Part shown: positions 17,289 through 26,145 of the stretch, piece after piece
Numbering within the stretch: the first letter of the stretch is position 1
Layout: every line of letters begins with the position of its first letter
Assembly: GCF_009811795.1 (NCBI RefSeq)
Contig: NZ_BLJE01000001.1
Location: forward strand, 1 to 64,000
DNA length: 64,000 nt
DNA from: Litoreibacter roseus
GTDB taxonomy: Bacteria; Pseudomonadota; Alphaproteobacteria; Rhodobacterales; Rhodobacteraceae
Direction of reading: 5' to 3'
Program-made: the position numbers and the translations under genes
Notes under the pieces: generated by a model
Seen by the model: the letters and a program-made list of their open reading frames with translations, nothing else
Database searches by the model: none
What the model was told of the DNA's origin: nothing

Positions 17289-18350
17289 CTAAGCCACCAA
17301 CTTTCCATCGGGTGCAAAGTAGTAACAATGCGCGGGATCCATCCAGAAGGCGTGGTCTTCGCCGACTTCATAGGGGTGAACGCCATGGGCGAGCGACACC
17401 CAGTTGTCGGTTCCCATCAGGAAATGAGCACTTGATTCCGATCCGCTCAGTTCCGTCACTTGCACCTGGCCTGTCAGCTCAACCGCTTGCGCACCTTGGG
17501 AGGCGGGTGTGACATGGTGCGGTCGCACCGCAACAGTGTAGGCTCCATCCGGCAGCGCCGCGGCCTGACCGTCCAGTGGCCATGAAACGCCGGTTGGTAA
17601 GCTCGCTTGCGCGCCGTTTTTCTGGATTGTCGCAGAGTTTATGGGGGGATCCGAGAACACCCGTGCGGAGGTCAGGTTCGCAGGTTTGCGGTAAATCTCT
17701 GCTGTCGGGCCAAACTGCGCGACATGGCCATCATGCATCAACGCGGTTTCCCCGCCAAGAAGCAGCGCCTCCTCCGGCTCGGAGGTCGCATAGATCACCA
17801 CGGCCCCGCGACCGGCAAACAACTCTGGCAGTTGCTCGCGCAATTCCTCTCGCAACTTGTAATCTAGATTGGCAAGAGGCTCGTCCAAGAACACCGCTTG
17901 GCTTTCTTTCGCGATCGCGCGGGCCAGCGCCGTCCTTTGCTGTTGGCCGCCGGACAATTCTTGCGGACGGCGGTTCAGCATGGGGCGAAGTTGAAGGATG
18001 TCGGCGGCCTCTTCGACGCGGCCTTGGATTTCGGATTTCGCCATGCCTGCGACCCGAAGAGGGGAGGCGATGTTATCGAAAACGGTCATGTGGGGGTAAT
18101 TCACAAAAAACTGGTGGACCAGAGAGATGTTGCGCTTCTGTGGAGAAAGCTTTGTCACATCCTGGCCGTTAATCAGGATCTGGCCGGAGGCAGCGAGATC
18201 AAGACCCGCCATCAGTTTGATCAGTGATGTCTTGCCGGACCCGGTCTCGCCCAACAGCACATTGAAATGGCCGGTCTGCAAAGTCAGCGAGGTCGGCTTG
18301 ATATGGATGATCTGGCCGATCTTCTTGGAGATGTCGCGCAACTCGATCAT
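17289..18350 (-). CDS. glpS: glycerol ABC transporter ATPase GlpS
   Basis: 353 residues with Walker A GETGSGKTS, intact signature LSGGQQQR, Walker B AVFLDEP and D-loop ANLDYKLR, then a C-terminal TOBE-like domain. With GlpT it forms the ATPase heterodimer of the importer. It is separated from the binding-protein gene by 93 bp holding a stable hairpin, which probably lowers expression relative to GlpV. Confidence 0.85.
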   Translation of the reverse strand: MIELRDISKKIGQIIHIKPTSLTLQTGHFNVLLGETGSGKTSLIKLMAGLDLAASGQILINGQDVTKLSPQKRNISLVHQFFVNYPHMTVFDNIASPLRVAGMAKSEIQGRVEEAADILQLRPMLNRRPQELSGGQQQRTALARAIAKESQAVFLDEPLANLDYKLREELREQLPELFAGRGAVVIYATSEPEEALLLGGETALMHDGHVAQFGPTAEIYRKPANLTSARVFSDPPINSATIQKNGAQASLPTGVSWPLDGQAAALPDGAYTVAVRPHHVTPASQGAQAVELTGQVQVTELSGSESSAHFLMGTDNWVSLAHGVHPYEVGEDHAFWMDPAHCYYFAPDGKLVA

Positions 18351-18405
18351 GGCGGGACTCCGGTGTGATGTGTGGAAACGGGACGCAGGCGTTGCCGCGT
18401 CAAAG

Positions 18406-18437
18406 TGCCAGCCCCACGCATCGGGGCGGGGCTGGCA
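18406..18437 (-). other. intercistronic hairpin between glpV and glpS
   Basis: TGCCAGCCCC (18406-18415) pairs perfectly with GGGGCTGGCA (18428-18437) around a 12-base loop. It sits just after the glpV stop on the transcribed strand without a U-run, the usual arrangement for a stem that protects binding-protein mRNA or partly terminates it. Confidence 0.6.
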
Positions 18438-18443
18438 AATTTG

Positions 18444-20183
18444 TTACTGGGACGACCAGCGCGCAACCAGTTCGTCATAGTTGACGGTCTGGCCTTGCGG
18501 CTTTTCGTTGTCCAGCTTTGGCTTGGGCGAGCCGGGCTGGGACAGCCAGTACTCGGGATCACGCTCTTCGTTCAGGCGTGGGCCACAGCCACCATAGACT
18601 TCCTGTGCCTCGTCCGCACGCTGCATCCGAGCCATGGTGATGTCCATTTCCTCGGCCAGCCGGTCCATCGCCTCTTGTGGCGTGAAAGCGCCAGAGTTCA
18701 CGTCACCGATTTGCTGCCACCAGATCTGGGCCAGCTTCGGATAGTCAGGCACGTTCACACCGGTTGGAGACCATGCCACGCGATCAGGCGAGCGGTAAAA
18801 CTCGACCAAGCCACCCAGCTTTGGCGCGCGCTCGGTGAAGCTTTCGTGATTGACCGAACTGTCTCGAATGAAGGTCAGACCCACCTGGGACTTCTTCACG
18901 TCGACTGTTTTGGAGGTCACGAACTGTGCGTAGAGCCACGCAGCCTTCGCGCGTTCAAGCGGTGTGGATTTCAGGATCGTCCAAGATCCCACATCCTGAT
19001 AGCCAACCTTCTGGCCTTCTTCCCAGTACGGGCCATGTGGCGATGGCGCCATCCGCCACAGCGGGTTGCCCTCGTCGTCTACTGTATTGTTGCCTTCGGA
19101 TTTCGGCTTCACCATGTCCGCAGTAAAGGCGGTGTACCAGAAGATCTGCTGGGCCACGTTGCCTTGGGCCAAAGCTGGCAGGGACTGGTAGAAATCGTAG
19201 GACGCCGCACCGGGTGGTGCATAGTTCCGAAGCCATTCATCCCACTTGCGGATTGCATAAACAGCAGCAGGCGCGTTGGCGGCCCCGCCACGGGATACCG
19301 ACGCACCCACTGGGTTACAGGTGCCTTCCTCCATCCGGATGCCCCATTCATCAACGGGTACGCCGTTTGGTTCGCCGACCGAGCCAGCGCCCGCCATGGA
19401 CAGCCACGCATCGGTCATCCGCCAGCCAAGATCTGGGGCGCGTTTGCCGTAATCCATGTGGCCGTAGATCGTGACGCCGTCGATTTCCTTTACATCGTTC
19501 GAGAAGAACTCGGCGATGTCCTCATAGGCAGACCAATTGACCGGAACGCCAAGTTCATAGCCATACTTTTCCTGAAACGCTGTTTTCAGATCCTCACGGT
19601 CGAACCAGTCCTTGCGGAACCAATACAGGTTCGCGAACTGTTGGTCGGGCAACTGATAGAGGTCGCCATCCGCACCGGTGGTGAATTGCAGCCCCATGAA
19701 ATCGTCGAGATCCAGTGTCGGACTTGTGACGTCTGCGCCGTCGCCTGCCATGAAGTCAGTCAGGTTGTACGCCAGCTGCAAACGGGAGTGAGTACCGATC
19801 AGATCACTGTCGTTGACATAGGCATCGTAAAGGTTCCGCTTGGTCTGCATCTGCGTTTGAACCGCCTGCACGACCTCGCCTTCGCCCAAGATCTGGTGGT
19901 TCACCTTGATCCCGGTGATTTCCTCGAACGCCTTTGTCAAAACCTCGGATTCGTACCCATGGGTCGGGATACCTTCGCTGAGCACGTTGATCTCCATCCC
20001 GGAGAACGGCTCGGCGGCATTGATGAACCATTCCATCTCCGACATCTGCTCGTCCTTGCTGAGCGATGAAGGCTGGAATTCTGAATCAATCCATTTCTGT
20101 GCTGCGGCCGCATCGGCAAAAGCAGCATTGGACCCCGCAACAACGGCACTTGCCGCAACTGCGGAGAGCAGATACTTGCGCAT
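18444..20183 (-). CDS. glpV: glycerol ABC transporter substrate-binding protein GlpV
   Basis: 579 residues, long for a family 1 solute-binding protein but usual for GlpV. A signal peptide ends near SNAAFADAAAA. It is periplasmic and first in the operon glpV-glpS-glpT-glpP-glpQ-glpU. No glycerol kinase, glycerol-3-phosphate dehydrogenase or GlpR gene is present in the window. The upstream region has a 13-bp palindrome overlapping a TTGACA. Confidence 0.85.
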   Translation of the reverse strand: MRKYLLSAVAASAVVAGSNAAFADAAAAQKWIDSEFQPSSLSKDEQMSEMEWFINAAEPFSGMEINVLSEGIPTHGYESEVLTKAFEEITGIKVNHQILGEGEVVQAVQTQMQTKRNLYDAYVNDSDLIGTHSRLQLAYNLTDFMAGDGADVTSPTLDLDDFMGLQFTTGADGDLYQLPDQQFANLYWFRKDWFDREDLKTAFQEKYGYELGVPVNWSAYEDIAEFFSNDVKEIDGVTIYGHMDYGKRAPDLGWRMTDAWLSMAGAGSVGEPNGVPVDEWGIRMEEGTCNPVGASVSRGGAANAPAAVYAIRKWDEWLRNYAPPGAASYDFYQSLPALAQGNVAQQIFWYTAFTADMVKPKSEGNNTVDDEGNPLWRMAPSPHGPYWEEGQKVGYQDVGSWTILKSTPLERAKAAWLYAQFVTSKTVDVKKSQVGLTFIRDSSVNHESFTERAPKLGGLVEFYRSPDRVAWSPTGVNVPDYPKLAQIWWQQIGDVNSGAFTPQEAMDRLAEEMDITMARMQRADEAQEVYGGCGPRLNEERDPEYWLSQPGSPKPKLDNEKPQGQTVNYDELVARWSSQ

Positions 20184-20247
20184 CTTGTCTCCTCCCTAAC
20201 ATTTTTTAGTCGGACGACTGCCGACACGTTAACCATCATCGAAGATG

Positions 20248-20260
20248 TGACAATTTGTCA
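20248..20260 (-). promoter_or_regulatory. palindrome overlapping the glpV promoter region
   Basis: TGACAAATTGTCA (minus strand) is a perfect 13-bp palindrome about 65-77 bp upstream of the glpV start, and it includes the TTGACA at 20261-20256, a candidate -35. An A/T-only stretch lies upstream of it, like an UP element. No good -10 was found at the expected distance, so the promoter call is weak but the operator-like symmetry is clear. Confidence 0.45.
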
Positions 20261-20310
20261 AACTAAATAATTAGTAGAAAATTAATTTCACGATTTCAGA
20301 TGGTTGTCGG

Positions 20311-21621
20311 TCACGCGGTCGTCGGCCTGAGTGTGTTGGGCAGCCATGTTGCCAGCTCAGGAATCGCTATCAGCACAAAAACCATCAATACCATGATCAG
20401 GAACATCGGGATCGCTGCACGTGCAATGAAACCCATTTCGTGATCGGTCATGCCTTGCAAAACGAACAGGTTGAAGCCGATGGGTGGCGTGATCTGCGCC
20501 ATCTCGACCACGACCACGATGAAGATGCCGAACCAGATCAGGTCGATGCCCGCCTGACGCACCATCGGTTCGACAACGGCCATAGTCAGAACGACCGATG
20601 AGATGCCGTCGAGAAAGCACCCGAGGATGATATAGAATACGAGAAGTACCATCAGTAGTTCGAAGCGGGTCAATTCCCACGCCGCGACCAGTTCCGCGAG
20701 ACCGCGCGGCAGGCCCGTAAAGCCCATAGATAGGGATAAAAATGCGGCACCCGCGAGAATGAGGGCAATCATGGCAGATGTTCGCGTCGCTCCCATCAAG
20801 CTTTCTGTGAATGTCGTCCAGTTGAGCGAACCTTGGCCAAGTGCGAGCAGGAGCGCGCCGATGACGCCGAAAGCGGCCGCCTCGGTGGCGGTCGCAAAGC
20901 CCAGATACATCGAGCCGATCACCACAAGGATCAAACAGATCACCGGCAGCAGAAAACGGGAGTTTCTGACCTTTTCCGCGAAGGTTAGCTTCGGTTCTGA
21001 GGCGGGGGCCCAGTTGCCCGACAGCTTCGCGTAGATCGCGACATACCCCATGAACATCGCCGCCAACACCAGCCCCGGAACAATGCCCGCAAAGAAAAGT
21101 TTTGTTATGCTTTCATTGATCGTGACCCCGTAGACGATCAGCGTCAAAGAAGGGGGTATCATCAGACCAAGCGTCGCCGCGCCGGCGAGCGTTCCGATGA
21201 CCATACGCTCGGGATATTGGCGCTTCCGCAATTCGGGAATAGACATCTTTCCGACCGTTGTAAGCGTCGCTGCCGAGGATCCGGAAACCGCCGCAAAAAC
21301 TGTGCAACCGACGATATTCGTGTGAACCAGACCACCCGGCAAGGGCGCCATCCAAGGACTGAGCCCGCGAAACATATCTTCGCTCAGCCGCGTTCGATAC
21401 AATATCTCGCCCATCCAGATGAACATGGGCAGGGCGGTCAGTGTCCAGGACGATGATGTTGACCAGATGGTCGTCAGCATCACGTCGCCGACCGGGCGCG
21501 ACGTGAACAACTCCATCCCGACCCACGCAACACCCATAAGAGCCAACCCGACCCAGACGCCCGAACCGAGCAGGGTGAACAGCACAAACAAGAAAAGAAG
21601 AATGACTGACAGGTTTTCCAT
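20311..21621 (-). CDS. TRAP transporter large permease (DctM family)
   Basis: 436 residues, about 12 membrane segments, with DctM landmarks: SSWTLTALPMFIWMGEIL near the N-terminus, AAVSGSSAATLTTVG, LMIPPSLTLIVYGV and ITPPIGFNLFVLQG at the end. It works with the small permease and binding protein upstream to drive Na+- or H+-coupled import. It is last in the operon starting with the DadA-like gene. Confidence 0.9.
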   Translation of the reverse strand: MENLSVILLFLFVLFTLLGSGVWVGLALMGVAWVGMELFTSRPVGDVMLTTIWSTSSSWTLTALPMFIWMGEILYRTRLSEDMFRGLSPWMAPLPGGLVHTNIVGCTVFAAVSGSSAATLTTVGKMSIPELRKRQYPERMVIGTLAGAATLGLMIPPSLTLIVYGVTINESITKLFFAGIVPGLVLAAMFMGYVAIYAKLSGNWAPASEPKLTFAEKVRNSRFLLPVICLILVVIGSMYLGFATATEAAAFGVIGALLLALGQGSLNWTTFTESLMGATRTSAMIALILAGAAFLSLSMGFTGLPRGLAELVAAWELTRFELLMVLLVFYIILGCFLDGISSVVLTMAVVEPMVRQAGIDLIWFGIFIVVVVEMAQITPPIGFNLFVLQGMTDHEMGFIARAAIPMFLIMVLMVFVLIAIPELATWLPNTLRPTTA

Positions 21622-21624
21622 GCG

Positions 21625-22158
21625 TTATTCCCCGCTGGCCTGATCGTGCAGGTTTCGGTGAATGCGGTTCTCCCCCTTCAGAATAAGGTGCAAAAGGTTG
21701 TCAGTCAGCGCAATCGCCAAGATAACTGCGCCCAAAAGCATCAACCCCTGCGGCATCCACAGAGGTGTCTTGTCCTGCCCTTGGCTCACGTCGCCGAACT
21801 TCCACGACCAGAAAACAAAGCGCTGCGCGTAGTAAACGAAGTACCACATCACGGCCGTCGCGATTGCAAAACACCAAATATCCAGCCACCTGCGAGCGGT
21901 TGGCCCGAGTGCATTCAGAACGATGGAAACGCGAATATGGCTCCCGCGATTGAGCGCGTTTGCGAACGCAAGAAAAGACGCCGCCGCCATTGCATATCCC
22001 GCGTAATCAGGGGCGCCCGGAAAGACCTCGCCCGTCCAGCGCGCCAGCATTTGAACCAGTATCAAAAGCAAAATGGCAATCAGGCTCAATGCAGCCAGCA
22101 CACCGGCAGCGGTATAGAGCGCGTCGAGAGATTTGCGTAGCGCAATCATGGCATTCAA
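21625..22158 (-). CDS. TRAP transporter small permease (DctQ family)
   Basis: 177 residues, four hydrophobic segments, with DctQ-like FPGAPDYAGYAMAAASFLAFA and the RGSHIRV stretch. The start may be the first ATG or the one three codons later. Only 3 bp separate it from the large permease gene. Confidence 0.88.
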   Translation of the reverse strand: MNAMIALRKSLDALYTAAGVLAALSLIAILLLILVQMLARWTGEVFPGAPDYAGYAMAAASFLAFANALNRGSHIRVSIVLNALGPTARRWLDIWCFAIATAVMWYFVYYAQRFVFWSWKFGDVSQGQDKTPLWMPQGLMLLGAVILAIALTDNLLHLILKGENRIHRNLHDQASGE

Positions 22159-22221
22159 CCTGATCGTACAGTTTGAGGGAGCCTATCCCCCGGAGCATCG
22201 AACCCCGAGGGACAGATCAGA

Positions 22222-23187
22222 TCAGTTTTTGAACGCGTCCACGATTGCCTGACCGTCGTCACCTGCGGCTTCGAGCCACTCTGCGGTCATCGTCTCGCCA
22301 ATTGTTTTCAACTCACCAACCAGCGTATCACTTGCCGGGGCCACTGTCATGCCGCCTTCGGCCAGACCGTCCATTGTGAACTGGGTATAGTCCTTCGACA
22401 GCTGCAGGCCATTCGCCTCAGCCGTTGCGGCGCAATCTGTCAGCACAGTTTTGTTCGCATCGCCCAGCCCATTCCAGGCATCGCTGTTGACCATCACGTA
22501 GTTCCGCGGCAGCCAAGCGTCGACCTCATAGAAATAGTTCAGGCTTTCCCAAACCTTGCGATCATAGCCCGTTGCGCCAGACGATACCATCGACTCGGCC
22601 ACACCGGTGGCAAAGGCCTGGCTGATTTCTGCGGCTTCGATTGTTACGGGCAGCATACCGGTCAGTTCCGCCAGTCGCGCCGTCGCGGAATTGTAAGACC
22701 GGAACTTCACGCCTTTCATGTCCTCAACCGAAGTGACTTCATCCTTGAAATAGAGCCCTTGGGGCGGCCAAGGCACCGCATAGAGCAGGGTCAGGTTTTG
22801 CTCTGCCAAGACCTCTTCCAACTTCGGCTTGGCCGCCTCGTAAAGCGCGACGCTGTCATCGAAGGAGGTCGCGAGAAACGGAACAGAGTCAAATCCAAAG
22901 AGCGGGTTTTCGTTTTGATGCCCTGACAGGAGGCGTTCCCCGATGGGCACCTGACCGGTTTGGACAGCGCGCTTGATGTCCGCCCCTTTGAAAAGCGAAC
23001 CGGACGGATGTGTCGTGATTTCGATCTCGCCGTTCGTGCCGGATGTTACGCATTGCGCAAACTCCGCTGCGTTTTCTGAATGGAAATTCGTCGCAGAGTA
23101 GGCCAGCGGCATGTCCCACTTCTCGGCCAATGCTGGGGCTGCAGCGGTCACGGCCGTTGCAGCCAGCGCATATGTCAGTCGTCTCAT
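22222..23187 (-). CDS. TRAP transporter substrate-binding protein (DctP family)
   Basis: 321 residues with signal peptide MRRLTYALAATAVTAAAPAL and DctP features, including the KFRSYNSATA region where DctP proteins bind the substrate carboxylate with an Arg. ATG 23187 has AAGGAGAG upstream; a longer in-frame start would run into the flavoenzyme gene. The ligand is unknown, but the DadA-like neighbour suggests an amino acid or amino-acid-like anion. Confidence 0.88.
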   Translation of the reverse strand: MRRLTYALAATAVTAAAPALAEKWDMPLAYSATNFHSENAAEFAQCVTSGTNGEIEITTHPSGSLFKGADIKRAVQTGQVPIGERLLSGHQNENPLFGFDSVPFLATSFDDSVALYEAAKPKLEEVLAEQNLTLLYAVPWPPQGLYFKDEVTSVEDMKGVKFRSYNSATARLAELTGMLPVTIEAAEISQAFATGVAESMVSSGATGYDRKVWESLNYFYEVDAWLPRNYVMVNSDAWNGLGDANKTVLTDCAATAEANGLQLSKDYTQFTMDGLAEGGMTVAPASDTLVGELKTIGETMTAEWLEAAGDDGQAIVDAFKN

Positions 23188-23227
23188 AAGTCTCTCCTTG
23201 TTCTGCGGGCCTGGTTTCTCCCAGACA

Positions 23228-24475
23228 TCATTTTGATCCACCGAAGCGTGCAGGCGAATAGCACGCGACGTCAACATTTGGTTTGCGCCCGGATATCATT
23301 TGGGCGACCAGTCGTCCGGTCTTGGGGCCGCCGGTCAGGCCGACATGGTGGTGGCCAAACGCCATGTAGAGACCGCGCCAGCCGGGCACCTCGCCGATCA
23401 CCGGAATGCTGTCCGCAGGCGCCGGGCGATGGCCCATCCAGCGCTCGGCCCGTGACCATGTCAGGCCCGGTAGGGCGGCTCGCGCGCTGCGTTCCAAAAG
23501 CTCAAAAGGTGGCTCCGACGGCGGGGCGTCCAACCCCCCGAACTCCACGACGCCAGCAAGCCGCAATCGCCCCTCCATAGGCGTCGCCACAAACTTGCCA
23601 GCAGCGACCATGGTGGGCGCGTTGGGCATGATGGATGGATCCCACAGGTCGATGTGGTAGCCGCGCTCACTTTCGAGCGGGATGCTCAGTCCAAGTTTTC
23701 CCGCAAGCGGTTTCGACCATACGCCAGTCGCCAGAACGGCCGCATCACAGGTCAGGCTGCTTCCGTCGATTTTCAGATGGGTCAGACGACCACCGTTTCG
23801 TTGAAATCCGCTGATCTCACCTTTCAGAATACGCCCACCGTTCGTCGCAAAGTGCTTTGCAAGATGTTTGACATAAGCCCCGGGATCCGTAATCCGGCCG
23901 TGATTTGGAAGCTGGATGCCAAAAGACAGATTTTCCGCGAAAACAGGATCGTAAGAACCCAAATCAATTTCCGACCATTCGAAGCCATTTGCCTTGCGAA
24001 CATCCCATCCAAAGGCGTCACCCAAGAAGGCCGCACGGTCCGGATAGGCATATATGTAGTCGCCGGGCACGACAAATTTCGCCGCATCGGTTCCGGCGCT
24101 CAGCGCCTGATGATCCGCAAGGCTGTCTCCGATCAGAGGTGTCAGCGCTTTCGCGATGCGTCGAGCATCTGCCGCGTTTGCATGCTTGAGATATTTTCCG
24201 AGCCAAGGCAGCAGTTTGGGAAGATAACGCCATTTGAGGAAAAGCGGTTTCGTCGAATCAAACAGCATGGCGGGTGCCTTGCGAACAAGTCCCGGTACGG
24301 TGACAGGCACAACCGCACAGGACGCCAAAACGCCGCCGTTGCCATAGCTTGTGCCTTCCCCGGGGCCTGCCTTGTCGATAAGTGTCACGTGGTGACCATC
24401 GCGTTGTAGCCAGATCGCCGTTGCGACACCGACGATGCCTGCCCCAATCACATGGATATGCTTTGGTTCGGTCAT
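23228..24475 (-). CDS. DadA-like FAD-dependent amine/D-amino acid oxidoreductase
   Basis: 415 residues with the dinucleotide-binding GAGIVGVATAIWLQRDGHHV at residues 12-31 and the C-terminal YMAFGHHHVGLTGGPKTGRL typical of DadA/GlyOx-type enzymes (DAO family). It should oxidise a D-amino acid or a related secondary amine at the membrane or in the cytoplasm. It is first in an operon with a complete TRAP importer, so it probably handles the imported compound. The racemase-like gene diverges from it. Confidence 0.82.
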   Translation of the reverse strand: MTEPKHIHVIGAGIVGVATAIWLQRDGHHVTLIDKAGPGEGTSYGNGGVLASCAVVPVTVPGLVRKAPAMLFDSTKPLFLKWRYLPKLLPWLGKYLKHANAADARRIAKALTPLIGDSLADHQALSAGTDAAKFVVPGDYIYAYPDRAAFLGDAFGWDVRKANGFEWSEIDLGSYDPVFAENLSFGIQLPNHGRITDPGAYVKHLAKHFATNGGRILKGEISGFQRNGGRLTHLKIDGSSLTCDAAVLATGVWSKPLAGKLGLSIPLESERGYHIDLWDPSIMPNAPTMVAAGKFVATPMEGRLRLAGVVEFGGLDAPPSEPPFELLERSARAALPGLTWSRAERWMGHRPAPADSIPVIGEVPGWRGLYMAFGHHHVGLTGGPKTGRLVAQMISGRKPNVDVACYSPARFGGSK

Positions 24476-24569
24476 TGGCCTACGGTGACCATCTCTGTCA
24501 GCTCATGCAATTTCTTTGTTGCCAAAGGGTCACGACGGCCTCCAATTTGCTGCGAATGGAGGACCGTAG
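24476..24569. promoter_or_regulatory. divergent promoter region, 94 bp
   Basis: The region separates the flavoenzyme/TRAP operon (-) from the racemase/TauE pair (+). It contains GTGACC and GGTCAC half-sites about 40 bp apart. No regulator gene is adjacent. Confidence 0.4.
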
Positions 24570-25256
24570 ATGAGCAGAGGAGCGATAGGTGTACTCATGC
24601 TGGAGACGCGGTTTCCGCGCCCGCCGGGTGACATCGGCAATCCTGAAACCTTCGATTTCCCGATGCTTTACCAGACGGTGCGGGGCGCTTCGCCCAAAGC
24701 CGTCGTAGAAGATCGAGAGACCGGGCTTCTGACCCCGTTTGTTACGGCTGGTCATGATCTAGTTGAGCGAGGCGCCGTTGCGCTGACAACCAGTTGTGGT
24801 TTCCTGACGTTGTTTCAAAAAGAATTGACCGCAGCTTTGCCAGTGCCGGTTGCCACGTCCGCGCTGCTGCAGGTTCCGTTGATCGACGCGGTGTTGCCGG
24901 ACGGCCAGCGTGCCGGGATACTGACCATATCCGCGCAAAACCTCACGGCAGATCATCTGGCGGCGGTTGGGGTGCCGGAGGACACTCCGATTGGTTCAAC
25001 CGAAGGCGGGATTGAGTTCACTGATGCCATCCTTGGCAACCGTGAAACACTCGATTTCGCGCTTGCAGAGGTGGACAATGTTGAAGCGGCGCAGGACCTG
25101 TGCCGAAGGCATCCGGAGGTTGGTGCGATCTGTCTCGAATGCACGAACATGCCGCCCTATGCAGCCGCAATTCAGGCCGCCACGGGCCGACCGGTTTATT
25201 CGATTGTCACCCTTGTCGAATGGTTGCATGCCAGTGCTCAGACGTTCAGGGCGTGA
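24570..25256 (+). CDS. aspartate/glutamate/hydantoin racemase-family protein
   Basis: 228 residues. Two cysteines sit in the expected places for this cofactor-independent family: TTSCGF in the first half and LECTNMPP in the second, with the C-terminal VTLVEWLH. It would interconvert D- and L-forms of an acidic amino acid or similar molecule. Divergence from a DadA-like oxidase and TRAP importer supports a shared amino-acid substrate. A GGAGGA site lies just upstream of the ATG. Confidence 0.8.
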   Translation: MSRGAIGVLMLETRFPRPPGDIGNPETFDFPMLYQTVRGASPKAVVEDRETGLLTPFVTAGHDLVERGAVALTTSCGFLTLFQKELTAALPVPVATSALLQVPLIDAVLPDGQRAGILTISAQNLTADHLAAVGVPEDTPIGSTEGGIEFTDAILGNRETLDFALAEVDNVEAAQDLCRRHPEVGAICLECTNMPPYAAAIQAATGRPVYSIVTLVEWLHASAQTFRA

Positions 25257-25314
25257 CGTCTTGCCTTTGCTTTGCTAGACGCGCAGGACGCCATTTTCCG
25301 GAAAGTCTGAGTCC

Positions 25315-26145
25315 ATGACATCTTTCGACCCGTCGACAATCGCATTGTTGGTCGCCATTGCTGCGGGCGCAGGTGTGTTTGGAGGCATTCTGGCCGGACT
25401 TCTGGGGGTCGGGGGTGGCATCGTAATCGTTCCGGCACTTTATTTTGCGCTTTCGCTAACCGGTATTGATCCCGCTTTGACGATTCAGATTGCGGTGGGT
25501 ACGTCGCTGGCGACAATCGTCTTCACCTCTCTTTCGTCAAGTTGGGGGCACTACAAGAAAGGTGCGCTTGATATGACGCTGCTGAAGAAATGGGCGCCTT
25601 CCATCTTGATCGGCGTGGTGATCGGCGGCCTTCTGGGCGGTGTCGTGAGCGGCTACATTCTGGTCGCGGTCTTCGCGGTTGTTGCGGGCGTCGTCGCGCT
25701 GGACATGATCTTTCGCAAACCCCGGACCGATCCTGAGCCAAAGACATTCTCCAATATGATCTGGGCCGCGCTCGGGGTGTTTGCGGGCGGCGTCAGCGCG
25801 ATGATGGGCATTGGTGGCGGAACAGTTTGCGTCCCGGTGCTCAGTTTTCTGGGGTATGATATTCGAAAGGCCGTTGGGACATCGGCCGCGATTGGATTTC
25901 TGATCGGTGTGCCCGGTGCGCTGATCTATGCCGCGACAGGTTTTGGCCAAGCTGGTCTGCCACCGTTCTCCATAGGCTACGTCAATCTTGTCGCAGCCGC
26001 GATCATCATACCTCTCAGCACAACCTTTGCACGGGTTGGCGTTCGGATTGCTCATGCAATTCCGCAGCGCGCGCTGAAACTATCTTTCGGTGTATTCTTG
26101 CTTTTGACGTCAGCGCGGATGTTCTCTGATCTGCTCGGCAACTAG
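25315..26145 (+). CDS. TauE/SafE-family anion exporter
   Basis: 276 residues, about eight membrane segments, with the two glycine-rich family repeats GGILAGLLGVGGGIVIVPAL (near residue 23) and MMGIGGGTVCVPVLSFLGYD (near 163). Members export sulfite, sulfoacetate or other small anions. It follows the racemase gene by 58 bp. Sulfite export would be relevant to the sulfonate genes 17-30 kb away, but the local context is the racemase, so the substrate is open. Its TAG stop shares the palindrome CTAG with the stop of the convergent gene. Confidence 0.83.
   Translation: MTSFDPSTIALLVAIAAGAGVFGGILAGLLGVGGGIVIVPALYFALSLTGIDPALTIQIAVGTSLATIVFTSLSSSWGHYKKGALDMTLLKKWAPSILIGVVIGGLLGGVVSGYILVAVFAVVAGVVALDMIFRKPRTDPEPKTFSNMIWAALGVFAGGVSAMMGIGGGTVCVPVLSFLGYDIRKAVGTSAAIGFLIGVPGALIYAATGFGQAGLPPFSIGYVNLVAAAIIIPLSTTFARVGVRIAHAIPQRALKLSFGVFLLLTSARMFSDLLGN

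Noticed and set aside
18372-20069. Open frame of 565 codons on the plus strand
   Set aside because: It is antisense to glpV. The composition is rich in Arg, His and Trp, with no recognisable domain, a usual by-product of GC-rich coding DNA.
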